From NCBI GenBank assembly GCA_030803735.1, contig JAURUC010000001.1, positions 1,621,501-1,685,500 of the forward strand: a stretch of 64,000 bases of DNA, written 5' to 3'. A model generated the notes under the pieces. The model made no database searches. It was given only the letters and a program-made list of their open reading frames with translations, and was not told the DNA's origin. This stretch comes from Actinopolyspora lacussalsi (GTDB lineage: Bacteria; Actinomycetota; Actinomycetes; Mycobacteriales; Pseudonocardiaceae). Below, in pieces: positions 57,050 through 64,000 of the stretch; within the stretch, counting starts at the first letter, position 1; each line of letters opens with the position of its first letter. Made by a program: the position numbers and the translations under genes.

Positions 57050-57215
57050 GCCGAACTCCTACCACTTCCGCTGGCCGAGCTCCTGCCGCTCATGCAGTCG
57101 GCACCGCCGCGGGTTCTCTCGTGGTGCTCTCGTGAGGAAGGCCCGACGTGGCGTAGTACCTACTCGATGTCGGGCCTCCCCGCAGCGAGAGCCCGCGAGA
57201 GGTTCCGCCACGCAC
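57050..57215 (-). repeat. Structured 3'UTR repeat, copy C (long form)
   Basis: On the minus strand it begins 35 bases after the hisE stop (57247) with TGGCGGAACCTCTCGCGGG. The outer stem ctctcgtgg-tgctctcg/cgagagcccgcgagag and the inner GGCCCGAC/GTCGGGCC are kept although many bases differ from copy A, so paired positions changed together. Its distal part (57050-57110) matches copy A. Confidence 0.75.
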
Positions 57216-57246
57216 CCACCCCGGCACGACGAGCGAGGAATCTGAA

Positions 57247-57528
57247 TCACAAATAGCGGTATACGTCCTCGGGGGAGAGGCCCCTCGCGAGCAGAATCAC
57301 CTGCAGCCGGTAGAGCAGCTGGGAGGCTTCCTCGGCGAGCTGCTCGTCGGACTCGTGTTCGGCGGCCAACCAGACTTCCCCTGCCTCCTCCAGGACTTTC
57401 TTGCCCTGCGAGTGGATCCCCGCGTCGAGGGCGGCAACCGTGGCGGATCCCTCGGGCCGGCTGTGCGCACGCTGCTGAAGCTGACTGAACAGCTCGTCGA
57501 AGGTCTTCACGACCGGTGATCCTTGCAT
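57247..57528 (-). CDS. hisE: Phosphoribosyl-ATP pyrophosphatase HisE
   Basis: 93 residues. [40 protein letters not shown] and [20 protein letters not shown] are the MazG-like metal (EExxE...D) motifs of HisE. It catalyses the second step of histidine synthesis. The start ATG 57528 follows the M. tuberculosis form; GTG 57510 is also possible. hisG, normally next, is not downstream: the repeat and a VOC gene follow. Confidence 0.92.
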   Translation of the reverse strand: MQGSPVVKTFDELFSQLQQRAHSRPEGSATVAALDAGIHSQGKKVLEEAGEVWLAAEHESDEQLAEEASQLLYRLQVILLARGLSPEDVYRYL

Positions 57529-57574
57529 CCCGCCACGCTCGGCCGAACACCGCCCGGCGCCGGACGCGACGAGC

Positions 57575-58291
57575 TCAGCCGCGACGCAGCAACGTACCGA
57601 GCTCAGCGGTGTCGAGCCCTTCCAGGGACTCCCGGATGGTGCACCCGAGTTCGGGCTCCAGCGGGACCTCGCAGCTCACTCCGAGCACCGCGCACCCCGC
57701 CGACACGGCAGAACTCACCCCGGTGGGGGAATCCTCGATCGCGACGCAGTCCGCCGGGTCGACGCCCAGCTCGCGGCACGCGCGCAGATAGGGCTCCGGA
57801 TCGGGCTTGTTGTAGCCGTCCACCTCGTCACCGCAGACGGTGGCGTCGAACATCTCGGCACCGATGGTTCGCAGCGCGATGTCGGTCAGCGACCGGATGG
57901 TGGAGGTCACCAGCGCGACCGGAACACCGTCGGTACTGACCCGACGCAGTGCCTGCTCGGCGCCGGGACGCCAGGTGAGATCGTTGGCGAGCATCTCGGC
58001 CATCCGCTCGATCACCTGCTGGCCCGCCGCCTCGATGTCGGCCGGGCCGGTGGACATGCCGATGTCGGTGAGCAGCAACCGCATGCTGCGGGACATGTTG
58101 GAGCCGACCATGCGCGCACGCGCGGCATCGCTGATCTCGGCGCCGTTGGCCGCCGCGTAGTCGTCCATGGCGACCGTCCAGAGCTTCTCGGAGTCGACCA
58201 GGGTGCCGTCCATGTCGAAGAGCACGGCGGCGGGGAACTCCGGAACAGCGGGCCGCTGGGACTCAGCGGCGCGAGGATCGGTTTCGGTCAT
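57575..58291 (-). CDS. HAD-family phosphatase/phosphoglucomutase
   Basis: 238 residues. Motif [13 protein letters not shown] (Asp nucleophile), motif II VTST, motif [11 protein letters not shown] with Lys, motif IV EDSPTG. The helical cap sits between motifs I and II. Beta-phosphoglucomutase/GPH-like. 46 bp upstream of hisE, so the two are probably co-transcribed. Confidence 0.86.
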   Translation of the reverse strand: MTETDPRAAESQRPAVPEFPAAVLFDMDGTLVDSEKLWTVAMDDYAAANGAEISDAARARMVGSNMSRSMRLLLTDIGMSTGPADIEAAGQQVIERMAEMLANDLTWRPGAEQALRRVSTDGVPVALVTSTIRSLTDIALRTIGAEMFDATVCGDEVDGYNKPDPEPYLRACRELGVDPADCVAIEDSPTGVSSAVSAGCAVLGVSCEVPLEPELGCTIRESLEGLDTAELGTLLRRG

Positions 58292-58506
58292 CGAAGCGGA
58301 CCTCCCGCCCGTTCCCGGGACCAGGCTCCGGGACGGCCCGGGCAGGACGACCGTCGAAGATCGTTACGCATGCGTCCAGCTTACTGGCTCGTTCACGGTG
58401 CGCAGTACGCGATGTGAGCACAGCCACGAGGGCGGTTACCGAGCGGGTACAGCACTCGGCATCCATCATCTCCGACAGCGCACGAGGTGGGTAGTACCCT
58501 CGCCAT

Positions 58507-59418
58507 GTGTCCGTACCTGCCCCACCTGCCGGTTTCACCCTCGAGAACAGCATCATAATCTGTGCTTTCGAGGGCTGGAACGACGGCGGCGACGCCGCCA
58601 GTACAGCCGTGGAACACCTCCAGCTCACCTGGGACGCTACCAGCTGGACGGAGATCGATCCGGATCCCTACTACGACTTTCAGGTGTCCCGGCCCACCGT
58701 CAAACTGGTCGACGGTGTGACGCGAGAAGTCTCCTGGCCGACCACGAGACTCTCGGTGTGCCGTCCACCCGGTTGCAGCAGGGACGTGGTGTTGATACAC
58801 GGAATCGAACCGAACATGCGTTGGAACGCGTTCTGTTCCGAACTGCTGTCCCACATCGAGCAGGCGGGCGCCAGCACCGTGGTCAGTCTCGGGGCACTGC
58901 TGGCCGACGCCCCGCACACCCGGCCGATCCCGGTGACCGGCAGCGCCTACGACGCCGAGTCGGCGAGCCGGTTCGGCTTGGAGCGTTCCCGCTACGAGGG
59001 CCCCACCGGCATTCTCGGCATCTTCCAGGACGCCTGTGTACAGGCCGGTATCCCGGCTATCTCGTTCTGGGCCGCGGTTCCGCACTACGTTTCGCAACCC
59101 CCCTCGCCGAAGGCCACTCTGGCGCTGCTGCACCGCGTGGAGGAGGCGCTGGACCTGGAGGTCCCGCTCAACAATCTGCCCGAGCAGGCGGAGGAGTGGG
59201 AGAACACCGTCAGCGAGATGGCCGAGGAGGACGAGGACGTTCGCAACTACGTGCGGGCCCTGGAGGAACGTGGCGACGCCGAGAACACGCTGAGTGAGAC
59301 CAGCGGTGAGACGATCGCGGCGGAGTTCGAGCGCTACCTGCGCCGCAGGGGTCCCGGTGGCCCCGGGGAGGGTGGAGGACGCGGTAAGGGGCCCGCCGGA
59401 CCGAGCAAGAACCCGTAG
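58507..59418 (+). CDS. PAC2-family protein
   Basis: 303 residues from GTG 58507. IICAFEGWNDGGDAASTA, DYYDFQVSRPTV-like, VLIHGIEPNMRW and FQDACVQAGIPAISFWAAVPHYVS are the PAC2 domain pattern. The C-terminal third is acidic and helical (VSEMAEEDEDVRNYVRAL), ending in a Gly/Pro tail. PAC2 proteins are related to eukaryotic proteasome assembly chaperones. The mycobacterial orthologue Rv2125 lies in the same neighbourhood; its role is not settled. Confidence 0.88.
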   Translation: MSVPAPPAGFTLENSIIICAFEGWNDGGDAASTAVEHLQLTWDATSWTEIDPDPYYDFQVSRPTVKLVDGVTREVSWPTTRLSVCRPPGCSRDVVLIHGIEPNMRWNAFCSELLSHIEQAGASTVVSLGALLADAPHTRPIPVTGSAYDAESASRFGLERSRYEGPTGILGIFQDACVQAGIPAISFWAAVPHYVSQPPSPKATLALLHRVEEALDLEVPLNNLPEQAEEWENTVSEMAEEDEDVRNYVRALEERGDAENTLSETSGETIAAEFERYLRRRGPGGPGEGGGRGKGPAGPSKNP

Positions 59419-59436
59419 TCGGAACGGGCCCCGTGT

Positions 59437-59465
59437 GGCTCGGCCGGGTGGGGCCCGGCCGAGCC
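59437..59465. terminator. Bidirectional terminator
   Basis: ggctcggccggg (59437-59448) and cccggccgagcc (59454-59465) form a perfect 12-bp stem with a 5-base loop between the convergent PAC2 and flavoprotein genes. Confidence 0.75.
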
Positions 59466-59487
59466 GTCGCGTCGGGAGCGGGACCGC

Positions 59488-60720
59488 TCAGCCGTCGACC
59501 TCACGCAGGTACCGCTCGGCCAGTTCCGGATCGAGGAACCAGTTACCGAAATCGGCCGGATCGTCGAAGCCGTTGACGAAGCGCTTGCGGATGGTCGCGT
59601 TGCGCTCGGCACGGGAGAAGATGTCGAGCACGTGCGCCGGCGGGGGCTGCAACATCGCGTTGGTCCAGGTGGTGGCCGGTTCGACCACGGACCAGTAGCG
59701 TTCGAAGGTTCGCCGCATCCAGTCGCTGTCGAACGGTTCGCCGCCCCGCTCCAGGATGCTCTCGAGGTAGGACGCGGCGCACTTGCTCGCGTTGTTGGAG
59801 CCCTGCCCGGTGATGGGATCGTTGGCCACCACGACGTCGGCCATACCGAGAACGACCCCTCCCGACGGCAGTTCGCCCACGGGGTTACGCACCACCGGTG
59901 CGTAACCTCCGGAAAGGGTCGCCTGCGAATCGGTGAGCTCGGCGTGCTTGAAGCGCTCGTACTCCCACGGGACGTACTGCCGCATCAGCTCCAGCATGCG
60001 CTTCCAGTGCTCGCCCGGGGCGGGCCTGTCCGACCAGCAGTCCAAGGGGCCACCCGGTATGCCCTCGAAGAACGGGATCTCACACGGCCCGCTCAACGTC
60101 AGGCCGGGAATGACGAACAGCTCACCCACGCCGGGGACCACGTTGAACCGCACCGCGTCCATGTCCGGGTGCTCCGGCCGACGATCCGCACCGTGGACAT
60201 AGCTGACCGACAGCACTCGCTGCGGGGTGTTGTAGGGCGAGCGGTCGGGGTCGCGTCCGAACAGCTGGACGAGTTCGCCCTTGCCCGCCGCGACGAGCAC
60301 CAGTTCGTAGTGCCTGGTCAGCGAGTCCAGATCCGAGGTCGTCACCCCGTGGAAGATGACCTTGCCGCCGTTGTCCTCGAACAGCTCCAACCAACCTGCC
60401 ATCTTGACCCGCTGGTCGACCGACTGCCCGTAGTCGTCCAGCATGCCGACCCAGTCCAGTGCCCTGGTGCCGTCCTCGGCCGCGATGGAGACACCCAATC
60501 CCTGGATCCGCGGTGCGCGACCCTCCCAGAGGTTGAGCTTGTAGTCCCGTTCGTGCTGTAACGCGGTGTGGAACATGGCCTGTGTCGACATGACACGACC
60601 ACCACGGATCTCCTCCGGCGTTCGCGCGGACATGATCGTGACGTCATAGCCGTGTTCCAGCAGGCACAGACCGGTCTGCAACCCGGCCTGGCCGGCTCCG
60701 ACTATGAGGATCTTGCGCAT
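59488..60720 (-). CDS. Styrene-monooxygenase-like FAD oxygenase
   Basis: 410 residues from ATG 60720 (KILIVGAGQAGLQTGL, FAD Rossmann motif at 4-19). VTIMSARTPEEIRGGRVMST, LVAAGKGEL, and GMADVVVANDPITGQGSNNA (the second FAD motif GD-x6-P-type with DPITGQGSNN) are those of StyA. StyA-type enzymes epoxidise alkenes with FADH2 supplied by a separate reductase; no reductase gene is adjacent. It starts 69 bp after cvnD on the same strand, in the place where other conservons carry a P450. Confidence 0.82.
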   Translation of the reverse strand: MRKILIVGAGQAGLQTGLCLLEHGYDVTIMSARTPEEIRGGRVMSTQAMFHTALQHERDYKLNLWEGRAPRIQGLGVSIAAEDGTRALDWVGMLDDYGQSVDQRVKMAGWLELFEDNGGKVIFHGVTTSDLDSLTRHYELVLVAAGKGELVQLFGRDPDRSPYNTPQRVLSVSYVHGADRRPEHPDMDAVRFNVVPGVGELFVIPGLTLSGPCEIPFFEGIPGGPLDCWSDRPAPGEHWKRMLELMRQYVPWEYERFKHAELTDSQATLSGGYAPVVRNPVGELPSGGVVLGMADVVVANDPITGQGSNNASKCAASYLESILERGGEPFDSDWMRRTFERYWSVVEPATTWTNAMLQPPPAHVLDIFSRAERNATIRKRFVNGFDDPADFGNWFLDPELAERYLREVDG

Positions 60721-60789
60721 CGCACCCTTCCTTTCACCCGACGAGACCCCTCCACTACGACACCGGTCCCCGCGGGACACGGCGACGAA

Positions 60790-61386
60790 TCACGCGGCGC
60801 CGTGCGTCACGTTCAACCGCATCGTGTGGGTAACCAGCGTCCGTAAAGCATCTACAGTGGACAATGAATCACGTGCGTCGCAGGTGATCAATGGGACGTC
60901 CGGAGCGATCGCGAGTGCTTCGCGGATCTCCTCCAGCTCGTGGGTCAACGTTCCCTCGAAGAGGTTGACGGCCACTACGAACGGGATGTCCGAGTCGTGC
61001 TCGAAGTAGTTGATCGCGGCGAACGACTCCGCTATCCGTCTGGTGTCGACCAGCACGACCGCGCCCAGCGCGCCTCTGGCCAGGTCGTCCCAGAGGAACC
61101 AGAAACGGGACTGTCCGGGGGTTCCGAACAGGTAGAGCATCAGGTCCGGGTGCAGCTGGATACGCCCGAAATCCATCGCCACGGTGGTGGTCGTCTTCTC
61201 CCCGGCGGGATCGAGATCGTCCACGCCTTCGCTGGCCTCGGTCATCCACGCCTCGGTGTTCAGGGGAGCGACCTCGGACACCGACGATACGAATGTGGTC
61301 TTGCCGACTCCGAATCCACCCGCGACCACGATCTTCGCCGAGAGCATCAGCTCGGAGTGGTCACGCGGAGAGCTTGTTGAGGCCAT
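60790..61386 (-). CDS. cvnD: Conservon GTPase CvnD
   Basis: 198 residues. P-loop GGFGVGKTTF near 23-32, TTVAMDFG (switch I/II type), LFGTPGQSRFWFLWD (G3 variant DTxG replaced by GTPGQ), and VAVNLFEG for the base. MglA/Rho-like Small GTPase of the Streptomyces conservons. The start overlaps the cvnC 3' end by 26 bp. Together with CvnA-C it forms a membrane-associated signalling complex in S. coelicolor. Confidence 0.92.
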   Translation of the reverse strand: MASTSSPRDHSELMLSAKIVVAGGFGVGKTTFVSSVSEVAPLNTEAWMTEASEGVDDLDPAGEKTTTTVAMDFGRIQLHPDLMLYLFGTPGQSRFWFLWDDLARGALGAVVLVDTRRIAESFAAINYFEHDSDIPFVVAVNLFEGTLTHELEEIREALAIAPDVPLITCDARDSLSTVDALRTLVTHTMRLNVTHGAA

Positions 61387-61732
61387 CGAGAATCCTCTCG
61401 AGGATATTGTGATCGTAACTGTAAGCCTGTCCGGTGGGGTGAATGACGATCGCCCCTTCCGTCGCCAAGTCGCTGACCAGCACTCGTATCACCCCGAGCG
61501 GGATGTTCAGCGAGGCGGAGAGTTCGGCCAGCGATATCGGCCGTCGGGCGTGCTCGTAAACCGACCGGGATTCCGGAAGCAGCTTTTCGGCGAGTTCGGT
61601 GTCGTAATCCGACACCGAAACCATCGTCTCCACGAGAAGCTGGTGCCGGGTTCGGGTCCGTCCGTGCGTGAGCGCGTAGGGCCGCACCCGGCTACTGCGG
61701 CTTTCCCGCTGGTTCTGTGAGTGTGTGACCAT
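61361..61732 (-). CDS. cvnC: Conservon DUF742 protein CvnC
   Basis: 123 residues from ATG 61732. VRPYALTHGRTRTRHQLLVE is the signature of DUF742. A winged-helix-like C-terminal part follows (RRPISLAELSASLNIPLGVI, VLVSDLATEGAIVIH). It overlaps cvnD. Role in conservons: partner between the roadblock protein and the GTPase. Confidence 0.9.
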   Translation of the reverse strand: MVTHSQNQRESRSSRVRPYALTHGRTRTRHQLLVETMVSVSDYDTELAEKLLPESRSVYEHARRPISLAELSASLNIPLGVIRVLVSDLATEGAIVIHPTGQAYSYDHNILERILDGLNKLSA

Positions 61733-61750
61733 GGGTCTTCCTTTAACCGA

Positions 61751-62194
61751 TCAGTCACGCGGCCTTCGCGCGGTTACGACGCGCCTTAAGTCGGCACGGA
61801 CCTCCGGTGTCAACGCGTGCCCGGTGTTTTCCACGAACTGGGTCATCTCGTAGGCGACTACGCGCATCTGCGCCTCGGCCGAGGTCAGTACGGCGAGTCC
61901 GGCGCCGGAACCGATACCCATGAACAGAAAGTATCCGTGCCGCAGCCGGAGAATGATCTGTTCGCAATCACCCTTCTCGAACAACGCGGAACCGTGGTGC
62001 GCCAGGCTGAGCATGCCGCTGGAGATCGCCGCGAGCTGCTCGGACTCATCGGAGGTGACCGATGAGGAAGCAGCCAGTGGCAAGCCATCCGCCGACAGAA
62101 TCAACGCGTGGGTGGCGCCGTGCACCCGGTGCACGAAATCGTCGACCAGCCAGTCGAAATTCGCGGACTGGGCATTGTTTTCTGCAGCCGTCAC
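61751..62194 (-). CDS. cvnB: Conservon roadblock/LC7 protein CvnB
   Basis: 147 residues from GTG 62194, overlapping the cvnA stop (GTGA). NFDWLVDDFVHRVHGATHAL, LSADGLPLAASSSV, SDESEQLAAISSGMLSL are the roadblock/LC7 pattern of MglB-like GTPase-activating partners. The last 20 residues are basic. Confidence 0.92.
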   Translation of the reverse strand: MTAAENNAQSANFDWLVDDFVHRVHGATHALILSADGLPLAASSSVTSDESEQLAAISSGMLSLAHHGSALFEKGDCEQIILRLRHGYFLFMGIGSGAGLAVLTSAEAQMRVVAYEMTQFVENTGHALTPEVRADLRRVVTARRPRD

Positions 62195-63483
62195 TGCTGT
62201 GGCCTCTCGGCATCGTCGTTTTCGTTGTGCTGCCTGGCTTCCAACTCGCCCTCGGCGAAATCTCCCAGGTCCGCGAGCAACTGCTGATGGCTCTCGCGGA
62301 TGTCGCGTTCCGTGTCGTCGGAGCGGAGTTCCGGCGCGGGCACGGCGGAGCCGCTGCTCCCGCCGGAGGATCCCTTCAGACTCTGCGAAACCCTGCGTGG
62401 CAACCCGTTGGCCGTGGTGGCGGGCTGTGACTGGTCCTGCTGCGCCGCGGCCTGCTCCTCGGAGGGCCAAACGGGCTCGGCCGCCACCGCGGGAGTCTCC
62501 ACACCGGCCTCCGTGGTTTCGGACGGGGTTTCGGACGGGGTTTCGGCGGCCGCGTTCGCCCGGGGTTCCGTGGTCGCCCGCGCGGAACGCATGTTCGGGA
62601 TCGCCGGTTCCTCGGACACCGGAACCTGTCGTGACACGCCCCCGTTGGGTGCCGCGTTCTCGTGCACCAGGGCGTGCGGCAGCAGCACCGAGGCGGTCGT
62701 CCCGTGTGGCGCACGACGCGCCAACCAGACCCGAATACCGTGTTTGCCCGAGATTCTGCGCACCACGGCCAACCCCATGTGGCGCACCGCGTTGCGATCG
62801 AGCACCGGGGCACTCGCGAGCCGTTCGTTGAGCGCGGAGAGCCTCGCAGCGGGGAGGCCGATACCGGCGTCCTCGACACGCACCATCATGCTGCCCTGTT
62901 CGGTCAGATGCGCGCTGATGGTCACGGACGAATTCGGCGGGGAATGCGCCGTGGCATTGTCCAGCAGTTCCGCCAGCAGCCTGCTGACGTCGTCCGCGGC
63001 GAACCCGACCACGCCGAGTTCGGTCACCCTGCCGAGTTCCACCCTGTTGTAGTGCTCGATGGAGGACATACCCGCACGGATCACGTCGACCAGTGAAGCC
63101 GTCTCCGGCTTAGCACCACCGGCGTCCCGCCCGGCCAGCACACGGAGGTTCTCACCGTTGCGCCGCAGCCGGGTGGCCAGGTGGTCGAGCCGATAGAGGC
63201 GATCCAACGACTCCGGGTCGTCCTCTTCGGACTCCATCTGTTCCAGTTGCTCGAGCAGTGAGTCCACAAGGTTCAGATCACGCAGGGCGACACTGGAGCA
63301 GACCCCTGCCAACACATCCTGTGAACTCGGCTCACGCGAAGGCGAAGGACCGATAATCTGCGCCACGGTGTCCCGTGAACGCTGCAACAGTTGTCTGGTC
63401 GATCCCTCCAACCGCTGTCTCGCCGCACCGTCCCGTAACGATCTGCGCGAGCGTTCGAGCATCTCCCATACCCGACTCACCAT
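62191..63483 (-). CDS. cvnA: Conservon histidine-kinase-like CvnA, soluble short form
   Basis: 430 residues from ATG 63483. It starts directly with a coiled region (VSRVWEMLERSRRSLRDGAA), then a dimerisation-like helix pair (LDRLYRLDHLATRLRRNGEN) and an HATPase domain (LLAELLDNATAHSPP, VEDAGIGLPAARL, MGLAVVRRISGKHGI). The C-terminal 140 residues are disordered. CvnA proteins of Streptomyces normally carry membrane helices and an extracellular nitrate-sensor-type domain. Both are absent here. The catalytic His context is LDHLATRLRR. Confidence 0.88.
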   Translation of the reverse strand: MVSRVWEMLERSRRSLRDGAARQRLEGSTRQLLQRSRDTVAQIIGPSPSREPSSQDVLAGVCSSVALRDLNLVDSLLEQLEQMESEEDDPESLDRLYRLDHLATRLRRNGENLRVLAGRDAGGAKPETASLVDVIRAGMSSIEHYNRVELGRVTELGVVGFAADDVSRLLAELLDNATAHSPPNSSVTISAHLTEQGSMMVRVEDAGIGLPAARLSALNERLASAPVLDRNAVRHMGLAVVRRISGKHGIRVWLARRAPHGTTASVLLPHALVHENAAPNGGVSRQVPVSEEPAIPNMRSARATTEPRANAAAETPSETPSETTEAGVETPAVAAEPVWPSEEQAAAQQDQSQPATTANGLPRRVSQSLKGSSGGSSGSAVPAPELRSDDTERDIRESHQQLLADLGDFAEGELEARQHNENDDAERPQQ

Positions 63484-64000
63484 CCCACCTCGCAACCAAA
63501 GCACCTATTACCGATCCGGGCTTCGTGCGGACTCGTGTCACGAGATCCAATCAGATCGGTTGGCGGAAGTCTACGTTGTGTTCCTATTGGCCGGTCGGGG
63601 TGGCCGGTGGTTGTCGCATATTACCGAAAATTCGACGGTCAAGAGCATTTTCCCAGCTCATCGGAACAAAAACCCGAGTCGAATGTCGCGACCACCATCT
63701 CTTCGCCGACCCGACCCGGCCTGTAGGGAGAAGCAACGGCGTGAGCGGCGAAAACATCGCGCACCCCCACCACGACACGCGGTATCGTCGCAGTACAGGG
63801 CAGCAGGAGCGAGGCCGAGGAAACTCTCGGAAACGTGTCGCGCAGGCCGAAGTCGACAACCGCGGAATACCGTGAGAATCGCCGGAAGGGTTCACGGCGC
63901 GCGGGGTTCCTATTGCCGCCGGAAACGGAGAATGCCGTCCCGGCCACGAAAATCCGCCACTCGGGATATCCGAGCCTGCCACCGCGACCGACGGGATTTC
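63484..64000. other. Right edge of window, no supported gene
   Basis: Upstream of cvnA about 500 bp contain only short frames without good starts. The region should hold the conservon promoter. A 45-codon frame from GTG 63739 has a GGGAGA site but no recognisable content. A gene may start at the very edge, but cannot be supported. Confidence 0.35.

Noticed and set aside
63739..63876. Possible 45-codon gene near the right edge
   Set aside because: A ribosome-like site exists, but the peptide is Arg/His-rich without any recognisable feature.

Overview
The window is a stretch of high-GC actinobacterial chromosome. An intact Pup-proteasome locus (dop, pup, prcB, prcA, pafA, pafB, pafC, with arc/mpa nearby), rbpA, a ppm1/lnt pair, helY-tatC-tatA, a trmI/RecB-nuclease/hisE/PAC2 neighbourhood and a 'conservon' (cvnA-D) together point to the Actinomycetia, most likely Pseudonocardiales (a Saccharopolyspora/Actinopolyspora-like lineage). 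The order around the proteasome is that of Mycobacterium tuberculosis Rv2092c-Rv2125 with local insertions. The genus assignment is inference.

Bases 1-5680 are the right-hand end of a decayed integrative element or genomic island. It holds a partial unknown gene at the left edge, a 372-bp remnant with Tn3-type inverted repeats, two degenerate genes, a tyrosine-recombinase fragment cut by a frameshifted IS256-family copy, and the 3' part of an IS5-family transposase. An intact integrase and an overlapping AbrB-like gene end against the 3' side of tRNA-Leu(GAG) (5684-5770), a classical integration site. The other att site is not in the window.

Bases 5800-20400 are ordinary chromosome: an M20 peptidase, a XerC/D-like recombinase, a VOC protein, a small Cys-rich protein, a GDPD, a UMF1-type transporter, rbpA (behind a SigH/SigR-type promoter), ppm1 and lnt, an amidohydrolase, an FxsA-type protein, a secreted SGNH hydrolase and a methyltransferase. 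Bases 20700-27430 hold Lrp plus an M24 peptidase, an ArsR-like regulator plus an MFS exporter, a 5'-3' exonuclease, eis and a DUF4333 protein.

Bases 27600-41170 are the proteasome and twin-arginine block, all on the minus strand: dop-pup-prcB-prcA-pafA-amidase-pafB-pafC-small membrane protein-tatA-tatC-helY. ARC (46807-48600) is the unfoldase that feeds pupylated proteins to PrcBA. Between dop and arc lies a redox and regulator module (NUDIX, SDR/TetR pair, thioredoxin-reductase-like protein/XRE-cupin pair, aldo-keto reductase).

Bases 49100-51710 carry three Pro/Gln-rich single-pass membrane proteins, two of them tandem paralogues sharing a nearly identical DNA block. Then come trmI, an M50 protease, a RecB-like nuclease, a thioesterase, a VOC protein, hisE, a HAD phosphatase and a PAC2 protein. 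The window ends with a conservon (cvnA-B-C-D, overlapping genes) followed by a styrene-monooxygenase-like flavoprotein.

The most unusual signal is a dispersed, strongly structured repeat. Four clear copies and one degenerate copy lie in 3' untranslated regions of unrelated genes, with the conserved edge always 34-35 nt past the stop codon in the clear copies. A second conserved module begins exactly at the stop codon of three genes.
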